Part shown: piece by piece, positions 10,316-19,816 of the stretch
Layout of the letters: the number at the start of each line of letters is the position of its first letter
Position numbering within the stretch: position 1 is the stretch's first letter
Source: Ruania albidiflava DSM 18029
GTDB lineage: Bacteria > Actinomycetota > Actinomycetes > Actinomycetales > Beutenbergiaceae
Assembly: GCF_000421225.1 (NCBI RefSeq)
Contig: NZ_ATWL01000013.1
Location: forward strand, 49,452 to 113,451
Length of the DNA: 64,000 nucleotides
Direction: 5' to 3'
Notes under the pieces: model-generated
Told to the model about the DNA's origin: nothing
What the model saw: the letters and a program-made list of their open reading frames with translations, nothing else
Database searches by the model: none
Program-made: the position numbers and the translations under genes

Positions 10316-10537
10316 GTCAACCAGCCTATCGACCGCTGAGCAGTTCGCCTGTGCACCTGGCCGCGTCGGCGCGGGTGGGGCGCTCGCCGAGGCGACGGGA
10401 CGGGACTGGTCGGGGCGGCGGTGACGACCGGTGGAGGGCATCTCGGCAGCCGCGGGCGGTCGTCGGGCCGGTGCTCCGGTCGACTGGTGGCAGCGTTCCG
10501 ATCGACCGGACCGGCGCGGGGTGGCACGATGGCGCTT

Positions 10538-12214
10538 ATGCACGAGCGCGCAGGGCAGGTGGCCCGCCCCGAGGACCTCATCGACCCAGACGCCGTGGTC
10601 GGTGCTTACTACGACCGTTCCCCGGAGCTGGACGACCCGGCCCAGCAGGTAGCCTTCGGCACCTCCGGCCACCGCGGGTCCAGCCTGGACGGCGGCTTCA
10701 ACGAGGACCACATCGTGGCGATCACCCAGGCGATCGTGGAGTACCGCGCCGCAGCCGGGGTCGACGGCCCGCTGTACATCGGCCGGGACACCCACGCCCT
10801 GTCCGAGCCAGCGCAGCGCACTGCCCTGGAGGTGCTCGCCGCCGCCGGGGTGGAGGTGCGGGTGGACGCTCGCAACTCCTGGACGCCCACACCGGCGCTG
10901 TCCCACTCGATCCTGCGGCACAACGGGGCGGGCTCCCACGAAGGGGTGCGCACCGAAGGGCCGGGGGTGGCCGACGGGATCGTGGTGACCCCCTCGCACA
11001 ACCCGCCCCGGGACGGCGGCTTCAAGTACAACCCGCCGCACGGTGGGCCCGCCGGGTCCCGGGCCACTGCGGCGATCGCTGCCCGGGCGAACGAGCTGCT
11101 CCGCTCCGGGGTGGACAAGGTCGCCCGGATCCCCTACGAACGTGCCGCCGCGGCGGAGACCGTGCACAAGCACGACTACCTGCTCACCTATGTCGACGAC
11201 CTGGACAACGTGCTGGACCTGGACGCGATCCGCTCCTCCGGGGTACGCATCGGCGCTGACCCGCTGGGCGGGGCGTCCGTGGAGTACTGGGCGGAGATCG
11301 CCGAGCGGCACAACCTGGACCTGACCGTGGTGAACCCGCAGGTGGACCCGCGCTGGTCGTTCATGACGCTGGACTGGGACGGCAAGATCCGGATGGACTG
11401 CTCCTCCCCGTCGGCGATGGCCTCGCTGGTGGACCGGATGCGTGGCGAGGGTCCCGCACCGTTCGACATCGCCACCGGGAACGACGCCGACTCCGACCGG
11501 CACGGCATCGTCACCCCGGACGGTGGGCTGATGAACCCGAACCACTACCTCGCCGTGGCGATCGGTTACCTGTTCACCCACCGGCCGCGCTGGGCCACCG
11601 AGGCCGCGGTCGGCAAGACGCTGGTCTCCTCGGCGCTGATCGACCGGGTCGTGGCGGCGATGGGCCGGCGCCTGGTGGAGGTGCCGGTGGGGTTCAAGTA
11701 CTTCGTGCCCGGCCTGCTGGACTCCTCGGTGGCCTTCGGTGGGGAGGAGTCGGCCGGGGCTTCTTTCCTGCGCACCGACGGCACGGTGTGGACCACGGAC
11801 AAGGACGGCATCCTGCTCGCCCTGCTCGGGGCAGAGATCATCGCGGTCACCGGCCGCTCCCCCAGCCAGCTGCACGAGGAGCAGGTGGCCGAGCACGGCC
11901 AGAGCTGGTACGCCCGGGTGGACGCCCCGGCCACCCGGGAGCAGAAGGCCGCGCTCGCCAAGCTCGCACCCTCAGACGTGACCGCCACCGAGCTGGCCGG
12001 GCAGCCGATCACCGCGGCGCTGGTCGACGCCCCCGGCAACGGGGAGCCGATCGGCGGGCTGAAGGTCACCACTGCTGATGCGTGGTTCGCCGCACGACCC
12101 TCGGGCACCGAGGACGTGTACAAGATCTACGCCGAGTCGTTCGTCTCCGCCGACCACCTGGCACGCGTGCAGGCGGCCGCACGCGAGGTGGTCTCCGGGG
12201 CGCTCGGCGGCTGA
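10538..12214 (+). CDS. pgm: Phosphoglucomutase (alpha-D-glucose phosphate-specific)
   Basis: Interconverts glucose-1-phosphate and glucose-6-phosphate, linking glycogen/trehalose and envelope sugar synthesis with glycolysis. About 558 aa. It has the GTSGHRG start of domain 1, the phosphoserine loop VVTPSHNPP, the Mg loop DADSDRHG, the sugar-binding loop GGEESAG and the phosphate-binding loop [12 protein letters not shown]. All active-site loops are intact and the length is normal. I prefer ATG 10538 (MHERAGQ), the usual N-terminus; ATG 10529 is three codons upstream. It converges with the MBL gene at 12226. Confidence 0.96.
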   Translation: MHERAGQVARPEDLIDPDAVVGAYYDRSPELDDPAQQVAFGTSGHRGSSLDGGFNEDHIVAITQAIVEYRAAAGVDGPLYIGRDTHALSEPAQRTALEVLAAAGVEVRVDARNSWTPTPALSHSILRHNGAGSHEGVRTEGPGVADGIVVTPSHNPPRDGGFKYNPPHGGPAGSRATAAIAARANELLRSGVDKVARIPYERAAAAETVHKHDYLLTYVDDLDNVLDLDAIRSSGVRIGADPLGGASVEYWAEIAERHNLDLTVVNPQVDPRWSFMTLDWDGKIRMDCSSPSAMASLVDRMRGEGPAPFDIATGNDADSDRHGIVTPDGGLMNPNHYLAVAIGYLFTHRPRWATEAAVGKTLVSSALIDRVVAAMGRRLVEVPVGFKYFVPGLLDSSVAFGGEESAGASFLRTDGTVWTTDKDGILLALLGAEIIAVTGRSPSQLHEEQVAEHGQSWYARVDAPATREQKAALAKLAPSDVTATELAGQPITAALVDAPGNGEPIGGLKVTTADAWFAARPSGTEDVYKIYAESFVSADHLARVQAAAREVVSGALGG

Positions 12215-12225
12215 ACCCAGGCGGC

Positions 12226-12876
12226 TCAGACCTCCACGCTCTCCCCGTCCACCAGCGCGAGCAGGCGCCCACCGTGCTCGCTGGCTACCTGCTCCAGGCG
12301 CGCCGAGGTGGACCGCATGCCTACATCGCTGAGGAAGGCGTCGTGGATCGGCAGCACCCGGCCGGGCTGGACCTCGGCGACGAAGTCGAGCACCTCGCCG
12401 AGCTTCAGCCAGGGTCCGCCGACCGGCGTCGCCAGCACCGGCACCCGGCGGTCCGGCAGGGTGAAGGAGTCACCGGGGTGGTAGAGCGTGCCGTCCACGA
12501 GCACACCAACGTTGCTGCCGGAGTCGATGTCCCGGTGCACCGGAGCGTGGCGTCCACCCGTGAACGCGAGCACTGTGGCGCCGAGGGCTGCGGCGTCCCC
12601 GGGCTTGACCGTGTCCACCTCCGCTCCGGTGGCGGAGACCACCTCCGAGAGCGCCGCCACCGTCCCGTCCAGCGCGAACAGCACGGCGGCAGGACTGTCG
12701 AGGAGGATCTGGCGCACCAGCACGGGGTCCGCATGGTCGGCGTGGGCATGGGTGAGCACCAGCGCATCCACCCCGGTGGTCTCCGGGACCCGAGAGTAGG
12801 CACCCGGGTCGATCACCACCCGGGTGCCGCGCACGTCCAGGTCCAGGCAGGCGTGCCCGCGTTTGGTGATCCTCAT
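12226..12876 (-). CDS. MBL-fold metallo-hydrolase (UlaG-like)
   Basis: 216-aa cytosolic metallo-beta-lactamase-fold enzyme. It has the dinuclear-metal motif HAHADHAD near residue 43, a second-shell HAPVHRD near residue 110, GDSF for the bridging Asp, and a late IHD. The compact two-domain form resembles UlaG-type or YycJ-type phosphodiesterases rather than beta-lactamases. It shares a 41-bp divergent spacer with the serine hydrolase gene. Substrate unknown. Confidence 0.88.
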   Translation of the reverse strand: MRITKRGHACLDLDVRGTRVVIDPGAYSRVPETTGVDALVLTHAHADHADPVLVRQILLDSPAAVLFALDGTVAALSEVVSATGAEVDTVKPGDAAALGATVLAFTGGRHAPVHRDIDSGSNVGVLVDGTLYHPGDSFTLPDRRVPVLATPVGGPWLKLGEVLDFVAEVQPGRVLPIHDAFLSDVGMRSTSARLEQVASEHGGRLLALVDGESVEV

Positions 12877-12917
12877 GTCCGCTGAGCCTAATCCGCTCCG
12901 TGCCAGGATGGTGTGCC

Positions 12918-13835
12918 GTGACCGACGATGCTTCTCTCCTGACCGGTTTCCGGCTGCGCAACCACGAACAGCACCTGCGCGCCTATGGCATCCACGTCTA
13001 CCGCGAGGGCCACGAGGACCTGGAGCACAGGTTCCGGTCCGACGACCGGGTGAACATCTACTCCGGGTCGAAGACGTTCACCGCGCTGGCCATCGGTATC
13101 GCAGCCGACGAGGGGCTGCTGCACGTGGACGAGCCGGTGGTGGGTTTCTTCCCCGACCTCCCGCACGCCGACGGGCTGGAGTCCGTGCACGTGCGGCACC
13201 TGCTGCAGATGACCTCAGGCAACCCGGTCACCTGGTTCGAACCGTCCGACCAGGCACCGCAGGACGTGCTGGCCACCTGGCTGGTGACCGAGCCGGTGCT
13301 CCCGCCCGGGGAGGCCTTCGAGTACTCGAACGCCGCCACCTATGTGCTCGGCCGGGTGGTGCACGCGGTCTCTGGCAACGACGTGCGCGACTACCTGCTG
13401 CCGCGGCTGTTCGACCCGCTGGGCATCGTCAACCCGCAGTGGCTGCGCTGCCCGCTCGGCTTCAGCGAGGCCGCCAAGGGGCTGCACCTGACCACCGGCG
13501 AGTTCGCCCGCCTCGGCCGCCTGCTGCTGCAACGCGGACGCTGGTGCGGCACGCAGCTGGTGCCCGCCGAGTACGTGGACGCGATGCACACCGACGTGGT
13601 ACCCACCGCGCACACCATGGCCGACCCGGAGTCGGCCGCCGGTTACGGCTACCAGGTGTGGCGGTGCACGCAGGCGGGTGCCTGGCGCGCCGACGGCAAG
13701 TACGGGCAGTTCTCCGTGGTGCTGCCCGCCCATCGGGCGGTCGTCACCATCACCGCGCACAACGAGGGCGTGGCGAACGACCTGCTCCGCGCGGTCTGGG
13801 CGGAGATCCTTCCGCTGCTGCCGGCGGCGGGCTGA
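12918..13835 (+). CDS. Serine hydrolase, class C beta-lactamase-like
   Basis: 305-aa protein with the penicillin-binding/class C beta-lactamase fold. The nucleophile motif SxxK is SGSK near residue 50, and the Tyr motif is YSNAATY near residue 140. The third motif, normally KTG or HxG, seems to be the GKYGQF region. There is no signal peptide, so it is probably a cytosolic esterase or peptidase rather than an antibiotic resistance enzyme. GTG 12918 is chosen; an upstream GTG at 12900 adds six residues. Confidence 0.88.
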   Translation: MTDDASLLTGFRLRNHEQHLRAYGIHVYREGHEDLEHRFRSDDRVNIYSGSKTFTALAIGIAADEGLLHVDEPVVGFFPDLPHADGLESVHVRHLLQMTSGNPVTWFEPSDQAPQDVLATWLVTEPVLPPGEAFEYSNAATYVLGRVVHAVSGNDVRDYLLPRLFDPLGIVNPQWLRCPLGFSEAAKGLHLTTGEFARLGRLLLQRGRWCGTQLVPAEYVDAMHTDVVPTAHTMADPESAAGYGYQVWRCTQAGAWRADGKYGQFSVVLPAHRAVVTITAHNEGVANDLLRAVWAEILPLLPAAG

Positions 13836-13839
13836 CCGT

Positions 13840-14112
13840 TCAGGAGTTCCGCAGCGCGGAGACCAGCTCGTTCTTCCGCATCGTCGACCGGCCTTCGACG
13901 CCGATCTCCGCGGCGCGCTTGCGCAGCTGGTCCACGGTCCAGTCCTCGTACGAGCCGGCCTTCCCGCCCTTCTTCCCGACGTTGGAGCGGGACGACTTGG
14001 CGGCCTGGTTGGCGATCCGGGCGGACTTCTCCTTGGAGTTGCCCTCCTTGCGCAGGTCTTCGTAGAGCTTCTTGTCCTTGACGCTCGGTCCAGGTGACTT
14101 CTTGCCGGGCAT
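13840..14112 (-). CDS. Small basic protein with Rho-N/SAP-like C-terminal segment
   Basis: 90 aa and very basic. The N-terminal half (PGKKSPGPSVKDKKLYEDLRKEGNSKEK) resembles the DUF7218/plasmid-stabilisation type, and the C-terminal 35 residues (WTVDQLRKRAAEIGVEGRSTMRKNELVSALR) are a Rho-termination-factor N-domain or SAP-like helix-extended-loop-helix, which binds nucleic acid in known cases. GGAG lies 6 bases before the ATG at 14112. It converges with the serine hydrolase gene and diverges from the methyltransferase gene. Confidence 0.82.
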   Translation of the reverse strand: MPGKKSPGPSVKDKKLYEDLRKEGNSKEKSARIANQAAKSSRSNVGKKGGKAGSYEDWTVDQLRKRAAEIGVEGRSTMRKNELVSALRNS

Positions 14113-14253
14113 GGGGTGCTCCTTCCTGGCGTGCTGCCGCCGGGCAGGGTTCGCGCGGCAGCGAGCCTCCAGCCTCACACCTCCTGCGTGGTCTCGCACC
14201 CGCAGCCACAAATCTGCTGGCCGCCACCGCCACCCGCGGTCTACGTTCGCTCC

Positions 14254-15150
14254 ATGACCGAGCTCGACCCGCTCACCGAGGCGACGATCTCCCCCGCGGA
14301 CGCCTACGCCGCCAACCGGGCGAACTGGGACGACCGTGCCCGGGTGCACGCCGCCAGCCGCGCCTACGACCTCGACGGGCTGGTGTCCGACCCGAGCCGC
14401 ATCTCGCCGGTGATCGCCGAGGACCTCGAGCTGCTCCGCCCGCACCGGCCGACCGCCGCGGACCCTGACCTCCCGCTGGCCGGTCTGGACGTGTGCCACC
14501 TGCAGTGCCACATCGGTACCGACACCCTCTCCCTGGCCCGGCTCGGCGGCCACCTGACCGGCGTGGACCTGTCCCCGCAGTCGCTGGCCATCGCCCGCGA
14601 CGTGGCCGCCCGCGCGGGGGTGGATATCCGGTACGTGGAGGCGGAGGTGACCGCGGCTGCCCCGGTGGTGGGTGCCACGTTCGACCATGTGCACACCTCG
14701 ATCGGCACGATCTGCTGGGTCCAGGACCTGTCCGCCTGGGCGCGCACGGTGGCGGACCTGCTACGCCCGGGCGGGACGTTCTTCTTCCGTGACCAGCACC
14801 CGATCCTGGCGAGCCTCGATGACACGGTGAGCGACGCCGTCGTGCCGGGGTACCGGTACTTCGCGATGCCGCCCGGCCAGGCCTGGACGTATGCGGACGG
14901 GATCACCTACACCGACGGCGACACCGCGCAGATCCGCGCCCGGCGCAACTACGAGTGGCCGCACCCGCTGGCCGAGATCCTGCAGGCGCTGCTGGGCGCC
15001 GGGCTGGAGCTGGTGGCCCTCGGCGAGCACGACCGGCTGCCGTGGCAGGCGCTGCCGATGATGGTCGAGGAGGACGGCGGTTACGTGCTGCCCGCGCCCT
15101 GGCGGGAGCGGGTGCCCCTGGCGCTGAGTCTGGTGGCGCGCAAGCGCTGA
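14254..15150 (+). CDS. Class I SAM-dependent methyltransferase
   Basis: 298 aa with a Rossmann-like methyltransferase core. Motif I is LDVCHLQCHIGTDTLSLARLG (about residues 82-102), where Cys and Gln occupy positions often held by Gly. Motif II is VTGVDLSPQSLAIA-like, and motif IV falls in the FDHVHTSIG stretch. This variant motif I is common in an actinobacterial subfamily. The acceptor is unknown. Palindromic element copy A of family 1 starts 20 bases past the stop. Confidence 0.88.
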   Translation: MTELDPLTEATISPADAYAANRANWDDRARVHAASRAYDLDGLVSDPSRISPVIAEDLELLRPHRPTAADPDLPLAGLDVCHLQCHIGTDTLSLARLGGHLTGVDLSPQSLAIARDVAARAGVDIRYVEAEVTAAAPVVGATFDHVHTSIGTICWVQDLSAWARTVADLLRPGGTFFFRDQHPILASLDDTVSDAVVPGYRYFAMPPGQAWTYADGITYTDGDTAQIRARRNYEWPHPLAEILQALLGAGLELVALGEHDRLPWQALPMMVEEDGGYVLPAPWRERVPLALSLVARKR

Positions 15151-15170
15151 GTCCCAGCGCCGGCGCACCG

Positions 15171-15228
15171 CCCCGCAAAGTCAAGAGGGATCGGGCACCG
15201 GTGCCCGAGTTCTCGTGACCTTGCGGGG
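15171..15228. repeat. Palindromic repeat family 1, copy A, possible bidirectional terminator
   Basis: The core CGGGCACCGGTGCCCG (15192-15207) is a perfect 16-bp palindrome. Outer arms CCCCGCAA (15171) and TTGCGGGG (to 15228) pair as well. It sits between two convergent genes, 20 bases past the methyltransferase stop and 16 before the next stop. Related copies occur at 48160 and 49721. Confidence 0.8.
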
Positions 15229-15243
15229 TCTGGTGCTCGCTGC

Positions 15244-15645
15244 TCAGCCGAGCAGCAGCACCAGGTAGGCCACAGTGCCCGTCGCCACCACCACCGCACC
15301 GGCCACTACCCACGCCCAGAGCACGGGGCGGCACCAGCAGGTCGCCAGACCGACCACCCAGACTGCCAGCCCGAGGCCGCACCCGACCAGCGCCACCACC
15401 GGCGGCTGCCAGTCAGCGCTGTACGGGAGGTCGGTGGCCGGCAGCACCTGCGTGCCGAGCACCTCGCCCGCCGCGAGCAGCACCGCCCAGACCACGGTGG
15501 CGCCCATCATCGGGAACAGCAGCGAGCGGGCGAAGATCGCCGACAGCGGTGAGCTCGGTCCGGGCGCCGGGGGCGGGATGGGCTGGCTGGGGTCGGGGTA
15601 GGTCCGGCGCACCGACCCCGGTTCGCTGCCCGGCGGAACAGCCAT
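15244..15645 (-). CDS. Small membrane protein of unknown function
   Basis: 133 aa. A Pro/Ser-rich cytosolic N-terminus (1-35) is followed by three predicted transmembrane helices (about 40-63, 80-102 and 107-132). No recognisable motif or catalytic residue. ATG 15645 gives the full helix set. Palindrome copy A lies at its 3' end and family-2 repeat copy 2 lies at its 5' end. Confidence 0.7.
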   Translation of the reverse strand: MAVPPGSEPGSVRRTYPDPSQPIPPPAPGPSSPLSAIFARSLLFPMMGATVVWAVLLAAGEVLGTQVLPATDLPYSADWQPPVVALVGCGLGLAVWVVGLATCWCRPVLWAWVVAGAVVVATGTVAYLVLLLG

Positions 15646-15673
15646 GGGCTCAGTCTCGCAGAGCGCCCCGCCA

Positions 15674-15735
15674 TCGCGAACGCTGTCCTTCGCGGCGAAA
15701 CCTGGCCGTTCGGCCGAGAAACCGGGCGTTCGCGA
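15674..15735. repeat. Palindromic repeat family 2, copy 2
   Basis: The outer arms TCGCGAACGC (15674-15683) and GCGTTCGCGA (15726-15735) are perfectly complementary. The left inner box TTCGCGGC is kept, while the right inner box has decayed to CCGAGAA. This is the most degenerate of the four copies. It lies between two minus-strand genes. Confidence 0.65.
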
Positions 15736-15750
15736 GATCTCGGCCGGTGG

Positions 15751-15879
15751 TCAGTGCTCGTCCGGCTTGGCGCGGAGCAGGTCGGCGACCTCTTCCTCCG
15801 GCCGGGGCGGGACGGTCTCGTCCTCCTCGAGCATGGGCACCTCGTCCCGGTGCGCTGCGGGCTCGGCTGGTGACGACAT
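15751..15879 (-). CDS. Small acidic protein (42 aa)
   Basis: A short acidic, Glu/Pro-rich peptide with no membrane segment. It is supported by a strong Shine-Dalgarno (GAGGAGG) six bases before the ATG at 15879 and by codon use like its neighbours. Function unknown. The coding interpretation rests mainly on the ribosome binding site. Confidence 0.5.
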   Translation of the reverse strand: MSSPAEPAAHRDEVPMLEEDETVPPRPEEEVADLLRAKPDEH

Positions 15880-15951
15880 CGTGACCTCCTCACTCAGGTG
15901 CTGGCACCCTAGCGCGCCAGCCGCCAGGCTGCGCACGAACGCAACGGCCGA

Positions 15952-15983
15952 GCCGGCCCGGGCGAACGGTCACCCGGGCCGGC
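15952..15983. terminator. GC-rich stem-loop after the binding-protein gene
   Basis: A perfect 11-bp stem, GCCGGCCCGGG (15952-15962) with CCCGGGCCGGC (15973-15983), and a 10-base loop. It lies 37 bases past the stop of the minus-strand operon that starts at 22629. There is no T-tract, as is usual for actinobacterial terminators. Confidence 0.6.
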
Positions 15984-16019
15984 CGGCCTCCTGGTGCTGC
16001 GGGAGTGCTCGGTGCCTGG

Positions 16020-17543
16020 TCACTCGCCGATCGAGACCGTGGAGAAGTACGGCCGGTTGGTGGGCGGCAGCTCGAGACCCTGGACCTGGGAGCCGTAGGC
16101 CACGTTGTTCATCAGGTCGGCCGGGAAGATACCAGGTGCCTCCTCCCAGAGGATCTCGTTCGCCTGCCCGTACAGCTCGAGCCGTTCGTCCGGGTCGAGC
16201 GAGTTCCGTGCCTGACCGAGCAGGTCGTCCACCTCCTCGTTGCAGTAGCCGAGCCGGTCCGCCTCGCAGGTGTACAGACGGTTCAGCGTGAAGTCCGCAT
16301 CGCCGGTCGCGGTCGCGTTCGTCTGCAGGTTCAGGTCCCAGTTCATCGACCCAAAGTCCTCCAGCCAGGCGGCCCGCTCCTTCTCCAGCGGCTCGACCTC
16401 GATGCCCACCTCAGCCCAGGCCGAGATGAGCGCCTGACCGAGCGAGCGGATGTTCGGACCACCCTCGCGCGGCCACTGCATCGACGTCTGGAACCCGTCG
16501 GCGTAGCCCGCCTCTTCGAGCAGCTCGCGGGCCCGGTCTGGGTCGTACTCGTAGGCGCCGTTGTCGGTAGCGCCGAACGCAGCCTGCGGGATGGGCGCGG
16601 TCGCGGGAACAGCGCCGTCACCGTAGAGGTCAGAGACGATGCCCTCGATGTCGACGGCGTGCCACATCGCCTGACGCACCCGCACGTCGTCGAACGGCTC
16701 CTCGTTGTTGTTGAACCAGATGAAGTAGTAGAGGTAGCCGGGGTCCCGGATGAACTCCACACCGTCCTGCCCCTCGATGCCAGACACCTGGTCCGGCGGG
16801 ATGGAGGAGACGACGTCCACCTCACCGGTCTCCAGTGCGGTGATCCGCCCGGCGACCTCCGGCATGTTGACCATCTCGAGGGTGTCCAGCGTGGCCGGGT
16901 CACCCCAGTAGTCCTCGTTCTTCGAATAGGTCACGTGGTCGTCTGCGACGTAGTCCTCGACGACGAACGGGCCGGTGCCGATGGGTGCCGACCAGTAGGC
17001 GTCGTCGTCCATCTCGTCGGCCTGGCCGATGAACACCAGGGACATCGAGGCCAGCAGGGTGCCGAGCGGTTCGCTGGTGACGATGGAGAACGTGTGGTCG
17101 TCGTCGGCACGCGTCTCGGTGACCTGGTCGAACAGCGGAGCGAGCGCCTTGTCCAGCTCGATCAGCCGGTCCAGCGAAGCCTTGACGTCCTCGGCGGTGA
17201 ACGGGGAGCCGTCGCTGAACGTGACGTCCTCGCGCAGGTCGAAGGTCAGCGTCAGCTCGTCGTCGGAGTACTCCCACGACTCCGCCAGCAGCGGCGCTGC
17301 TTCCCCGTCGTTGTAGGTGACCAGGGTCTCCAGGGTCTGCTGGGCAGCGACCTGCGTGCCTTCCTCGGCCGGGAAGCTGTGCGGGTCCAGGGAGACCGGG
17401 AAGAAGGCCGGGACGTAGGTGAGCTCCTGTGGGACGCCTTCGCCGTCGCCGCCACCCTGGCTGGTGGTGGTGCACCCGGTCACGGCAAGGGCGGCTGCCA
17501 TCATCGCAGCAGCCACTCCTCCGTGTCTTCTGGTGAGTCTCAT
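16020..17543 (-). CDS. ABC transporter substrate-binding protein, family 5 (peptide/oligosaccharide type)
   Basis: Lipoprotein receptor of the Opp/Dpp-type importer encoded upstream in the same operon; about 507 aa. The signal peptide ends in a VTGC lipobox. The SBP_bac_5 fold shows LTYVPAFFPVSLDPH, the FDLREDVTFSDGSPFTAEDVKASLDRL hallmark and a C-terminal RNSLDPDERLELYGQANEIL. ATG 17543 is chosen because AAAGGAG lies 6 bases upstream; ATG 17549 would abut the ribosome binding site. It is the last gene of the operon, which is an uncommon place for the receptor. In actinobacteria this family also imports oligosaccharides. Confidence 0.93.
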   Translation of the reverse strand: MRLTRRHGGVAAAMMAAALAVTGCTTTSQGGGDGEGVPQELTYVPAFFPVSLDPHSFPAEEGTQVAAQQTLETLVTYNDGEAAPLLAESWEYSDDELTLTFDLREDVTFSDGSPFTAEDVKASLDRLIELDKALAPLFDQVTETRADDDHTFSIVTSEPLGTLLASMSLVFIGQADEMDDDAYWSAPIGTGPFVVEDYVADDHVTYSKNEDYWGDPATLDTLEMVNMPEVAGRITALETGEVDVVSSIPPDQVSGIEGQDGVEFIRDPGYLYYFIWFNNNEEPFDDVRVRQAMWHAVDIEGIVSDLYGDGAVPATAPIPQAAFGATDNGAYEYDPDRARELLEEAGYADGFQTSMQWPREGGPNIRSLGQALISAWAEVGIEVEPLEKERAAWLEDFGSMNWDLNLQTNATATGDADFTLNRLYTCEADRLGYCNEEVDDLLGQARNSLDPDERLELYGQANEILWEEAPGIFPADLMNNVAYGSQVQGLELPPTNRPYFSTVSIGE

Positions 17544-17581
17544 GATCATCTCCTTTGATTCGTGGGGCGCAGAGCGCAGGC

Positions 17582-18361
17582 TCAGTCCTGGGTGAGGGTG
17601 AGGGTCGCGGCCACCGGGTAGTGGTCGCTCGGGGCGATGCCGCGGTAGAAGAACTCGACGACTTCGCTGGCACGTACCCGGACCGGTCCGCGCAGGAAGA
17701 TCCAGTCGATCGCCTTCCGCGGCGAGGCGAGCGGGGACAGGTGGGTGCCGACGTCCTCGGCGAAACCGCTGGGCACCACCGGGTGCGTCACCGGCGAGTG
17801 CCGCCCGAGGGCGGTGAAGGAGTCGATGAAGCCGCCGTTGCCCAGCGCCCAGCTCGGCGGGCCGATGTCGTTGATGTCCACGGTGAACAGACAGGCACCA
17901 TCACCTGCCAGCTCGGTCAGCCGCTCGACGATCGCGCGCGCCTGCGGGGTCCGCTGGTTGATGCCGCTGTCCTGCTCCTGGCGGTGGCCGGGCCAGGTCA
18001 GGTGCGCCGTGCTGAACAGCACCGGTCCTGCCGCGCTGGCCAACCGCACCCAGAACAGCCGAGCGTCCGGCGAGAGGATCCCGACGTCGTCAGCACCGTG
18101 CTCGACATGCTCGAACATGTCCCTGCGCCACCACAGGCAGCTCTGCGTGGACCAGCCGGTGAAGTCGTCCTGGACGCGCTCGTGGTCCACGAGGGCGGCA
18201 TCGATCAGGTCCCGGGACCAGGGTCGCTGCTCCTGGGTGGCGAGCAGGTCGGGCTGCCGTTTGCGGTAGAGGGCTTCGAGCGGCTCCCGCCGCTGGTCGG
18301 CGGCATGGTCGCCCCACAGGTTGTGGGTCTGGGCGACGAAGGTCGTGGTGGTCAGCGCCAT
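17582..18361 (-). CDS. Endonuclease/exonuclease/phosphatase (EEP) family hydrolase
   Basis: 259-aa metal-dependent phosphodiesterase or phosphatase of the EEP fold. The core residues are all present: the NLWG Asn near residue 14, the catalytic Glu in LLATQEQ near 44, the His in STAHLTWPG, DIND near 170, and the closing SDHYPV. There is no signal peptide, so it should act in the cytosol. GGAG lies five bases before the ATG at 18361. It sits between the histidine phosphatase and the binding protein of a Dpp-type operon, suggesting it acts on an imported phosphate ester; that is inference. Confidence 0.9.
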   Translation of the reverse strand: MALTTTTFVAQTHNLWGDHAADQRREPLEALYRKRQPDLLATQEQRPWSRDLIDAALVDHERVQDDFTGWSTQSCLWWRRDMFEHVEHGADDVGILSPDARLFWVRLASAAGPVLFSTAHLTWPGHRQEQDSGINQRTPQARAIVERLTELAGDGACLFTVDINDIGPPSWALGNGGFIDSFTALGRHSPVTHPVVPSGFAEDVGTHLSPLASPRKAIDWIFLRGPVRVRASEVVEFFYRGIAPSDHYPVAATLTLTQD

Positions 18362-18368
18362 GGGTCTC

Positions 18369-19001
18369 CTATCGGTCACCGCAGCCTGCAGCGGTGGTGA
18401 GGTCGGTCGGGCGGTTGTAGGCGAGCAGGCCGGCTGGCCCCCAGGTGAGGCTGGTGACCGAGCAGTTGTCCGGTGAGCCGATCCGGTGGTGGCCAGGACT
18501 GGGCAGGGCCAGCGCGGCGGCGGCTGCGAGCCGGATCGGCCCGCCGTGCGCGAAGACCACGACCACCGCCCCGTCCTCGTGCGCAGCCGCCAGGTCCTCG
18601 AGCGCGGCCACCACCCGGTGACGGGTCTCGGCGAAGGTCTCGCCACCCCCGCGGCGCAGGTCCTCACCGCGAGCCACGGCGGCCACGACGTCCGGTTCGG
18701 CGCGTGCTACGTCCTCGAAGGTGCGCCCGGCCCAGCTGCCGACGTCGATCTCCCGCAGCCTGGGGTCGACCCGGGCCTCCTGCCCGGTCGCATCAAGGTA
18801 CGGCGCCGCCGTGTCCCGCACCCGCGGCAGGTCGCTGCACACCACAGCATCGACGCGCGGCAGGGTCTGCAACCACAAGGCTGCCCGTGCCGCCTGCTCC
18901 CGGCCCGCCGCGGTCAGCCCCGAGTCCGCCTGCCCCTGGTACTTGCCCTCGGCGTTCCAGACCGCCTCGCCGTGCCGCACGAGGTGGATGGTGGTCGTCA
19001 T
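18369..19001 (-). CDS. Histidine phosphatase family protein (phosphoglycerate-mutase-like)
   Basis: 210 aa. The phosphohistidine motif is LVRHGEAVWN near residue 10, the catalytic Glu lies in REIDVGSWAG, and the second His is in FAHGGPI near 155. It belongs to the small bacterial phosphatases (CobC/PhoE-like) and should remove phosphate from a small metabolite. Its ATG at 19001 overlaps the stop of the upstream ATPase gene (ATGA), and AGGAG lies 9 bases before it. Co-transcription with a transporter and an EEP enzyme is the main clue to its job. Confidence 0.9.
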   Translation of the reverse strand: MTTTIHLVRHGEAVWNAEGKYQGQADSGLTAAGREQAARAALWLQTLPRVDAVVCSDLPRVRDTAAPYLDATGQEARVDPRLREIDVGSWAGRTFEDVARAEPDVVAAVARGEDLRRGGGETFAETRHRVVAALEDLAAAHEDGAVVVVFAHGGPIRLAAAAALALPSPGHHRIGSPDNCSVTSLTWGPAGLLAYNRPTDLTTAAGCGDR

Positions 19002-19816
19002 GCTGCACTCTCCTGGTTCCATGGACGCACCACCGGGACAGCAGCCAGCAGCGTCTGGGTGTACTCGTGCTGAGGGTCGGCGAACAGCTGGTCGGTCGGT
19101 GCGTGCTCGACCACCTGACCGCGGTTCATGACGATCACCTCGTCGCTGATGTGCCGTACGACGGAGAGGTCGTGGGCGATGAACAGGTAGGTCAGGCCGA
19201 GCTCGGCCTGCAGGTCATCGAGCAGGTTGAGCACCTGCGCCTGCACCGATACGTCGAGCGCGGAGACCGCCTCGTCGCAGACGATCAGCTTCGGGCGTAC
19301 CGCCAGCGCCCGCGCGATGCCCACCCGCTGGCGTTGACCACCGGAGAACTGGTGCGGGTAGCGGTCGGCGTACTGCGGATCCAGACCGACGACGTCCAGG
19401 AGCCGCCGCACCTCCTCGTCCCAGTCCTGCGCGGGCAGCAGGTCCGGGTGGATGCGCCAGGCCTCGGACAGGATCTGCCGCACGGTCAGCCTCGGGTTCA
19501 GGGCGGTGTAGGGATCCTGGAAGACCATCTGGATGTCCCGGCGCACCGGGCGCATCTGCCGCGCGGACAGCCCCACCAGCTCGGTGCCCTGAAACTCGAT
19601 CGAACCCGCCTCGGCCTGTTCCAGACCGATCACGGTCCGGGCGAGGGTGGACTTGCCGGACCCGGACTCCCCCACCAGACCGACAGTCTGGCCGCGGGCG
19701 ATGTCGAAGCTCACCCCGTCGACCGCCCGGACCTCGCCGATCTTCCGCCGCAGCAGCGCCGACCGGATCGGATAGGTGGTGACCAGGTCACGGACCCGCA
19801 GCAGCGGTTCAGCCAC
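18998..19816 (-). CDS. Dipeptide/oligopeptide ABC transporter ATP-binding protein (DppF-like)
   Basis: 272-aa second ATPase of the importer. It shows Walker [11 protein letters not shown]-loop QMVFQDP, signature SGGQRQR, Walker [13 protein letters not shown] and the H-loop IAHDLS. The usual C-terminal oligopeptide/HPY extension is absent. GTG 19816 is chosen (GAGGAGG nine bases upstream), which overlaps the preceding ATPase gene by eight bases. It powers transport together with the DppD-like subunit. Confidence 0.93.
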   Translation of the reverse strand: MAEPLLRVRDLVTTYPIRSALLRRKIGEVRAVDGVSFDIARGQTVGLVGESGSGKSTLARTVIGLEQAEAGSIEFQGTELVGLSARQMRPVRRDIQMVFQDPYTALNPRLTVRQILSEAWRIHPDLLPAQDWDEEVRRLLDVVGLDPQYADRYPHQFSGGQRQRVGIARALAVRPKLIVCDEAVSALDVSVQAQVLNLLDDLQAELGLTYLFIAHDLSVVRHISDEVIVMNRGQVVEHAPTDQLFADPQHEYTQTLLAAVPVVRPWNQESAA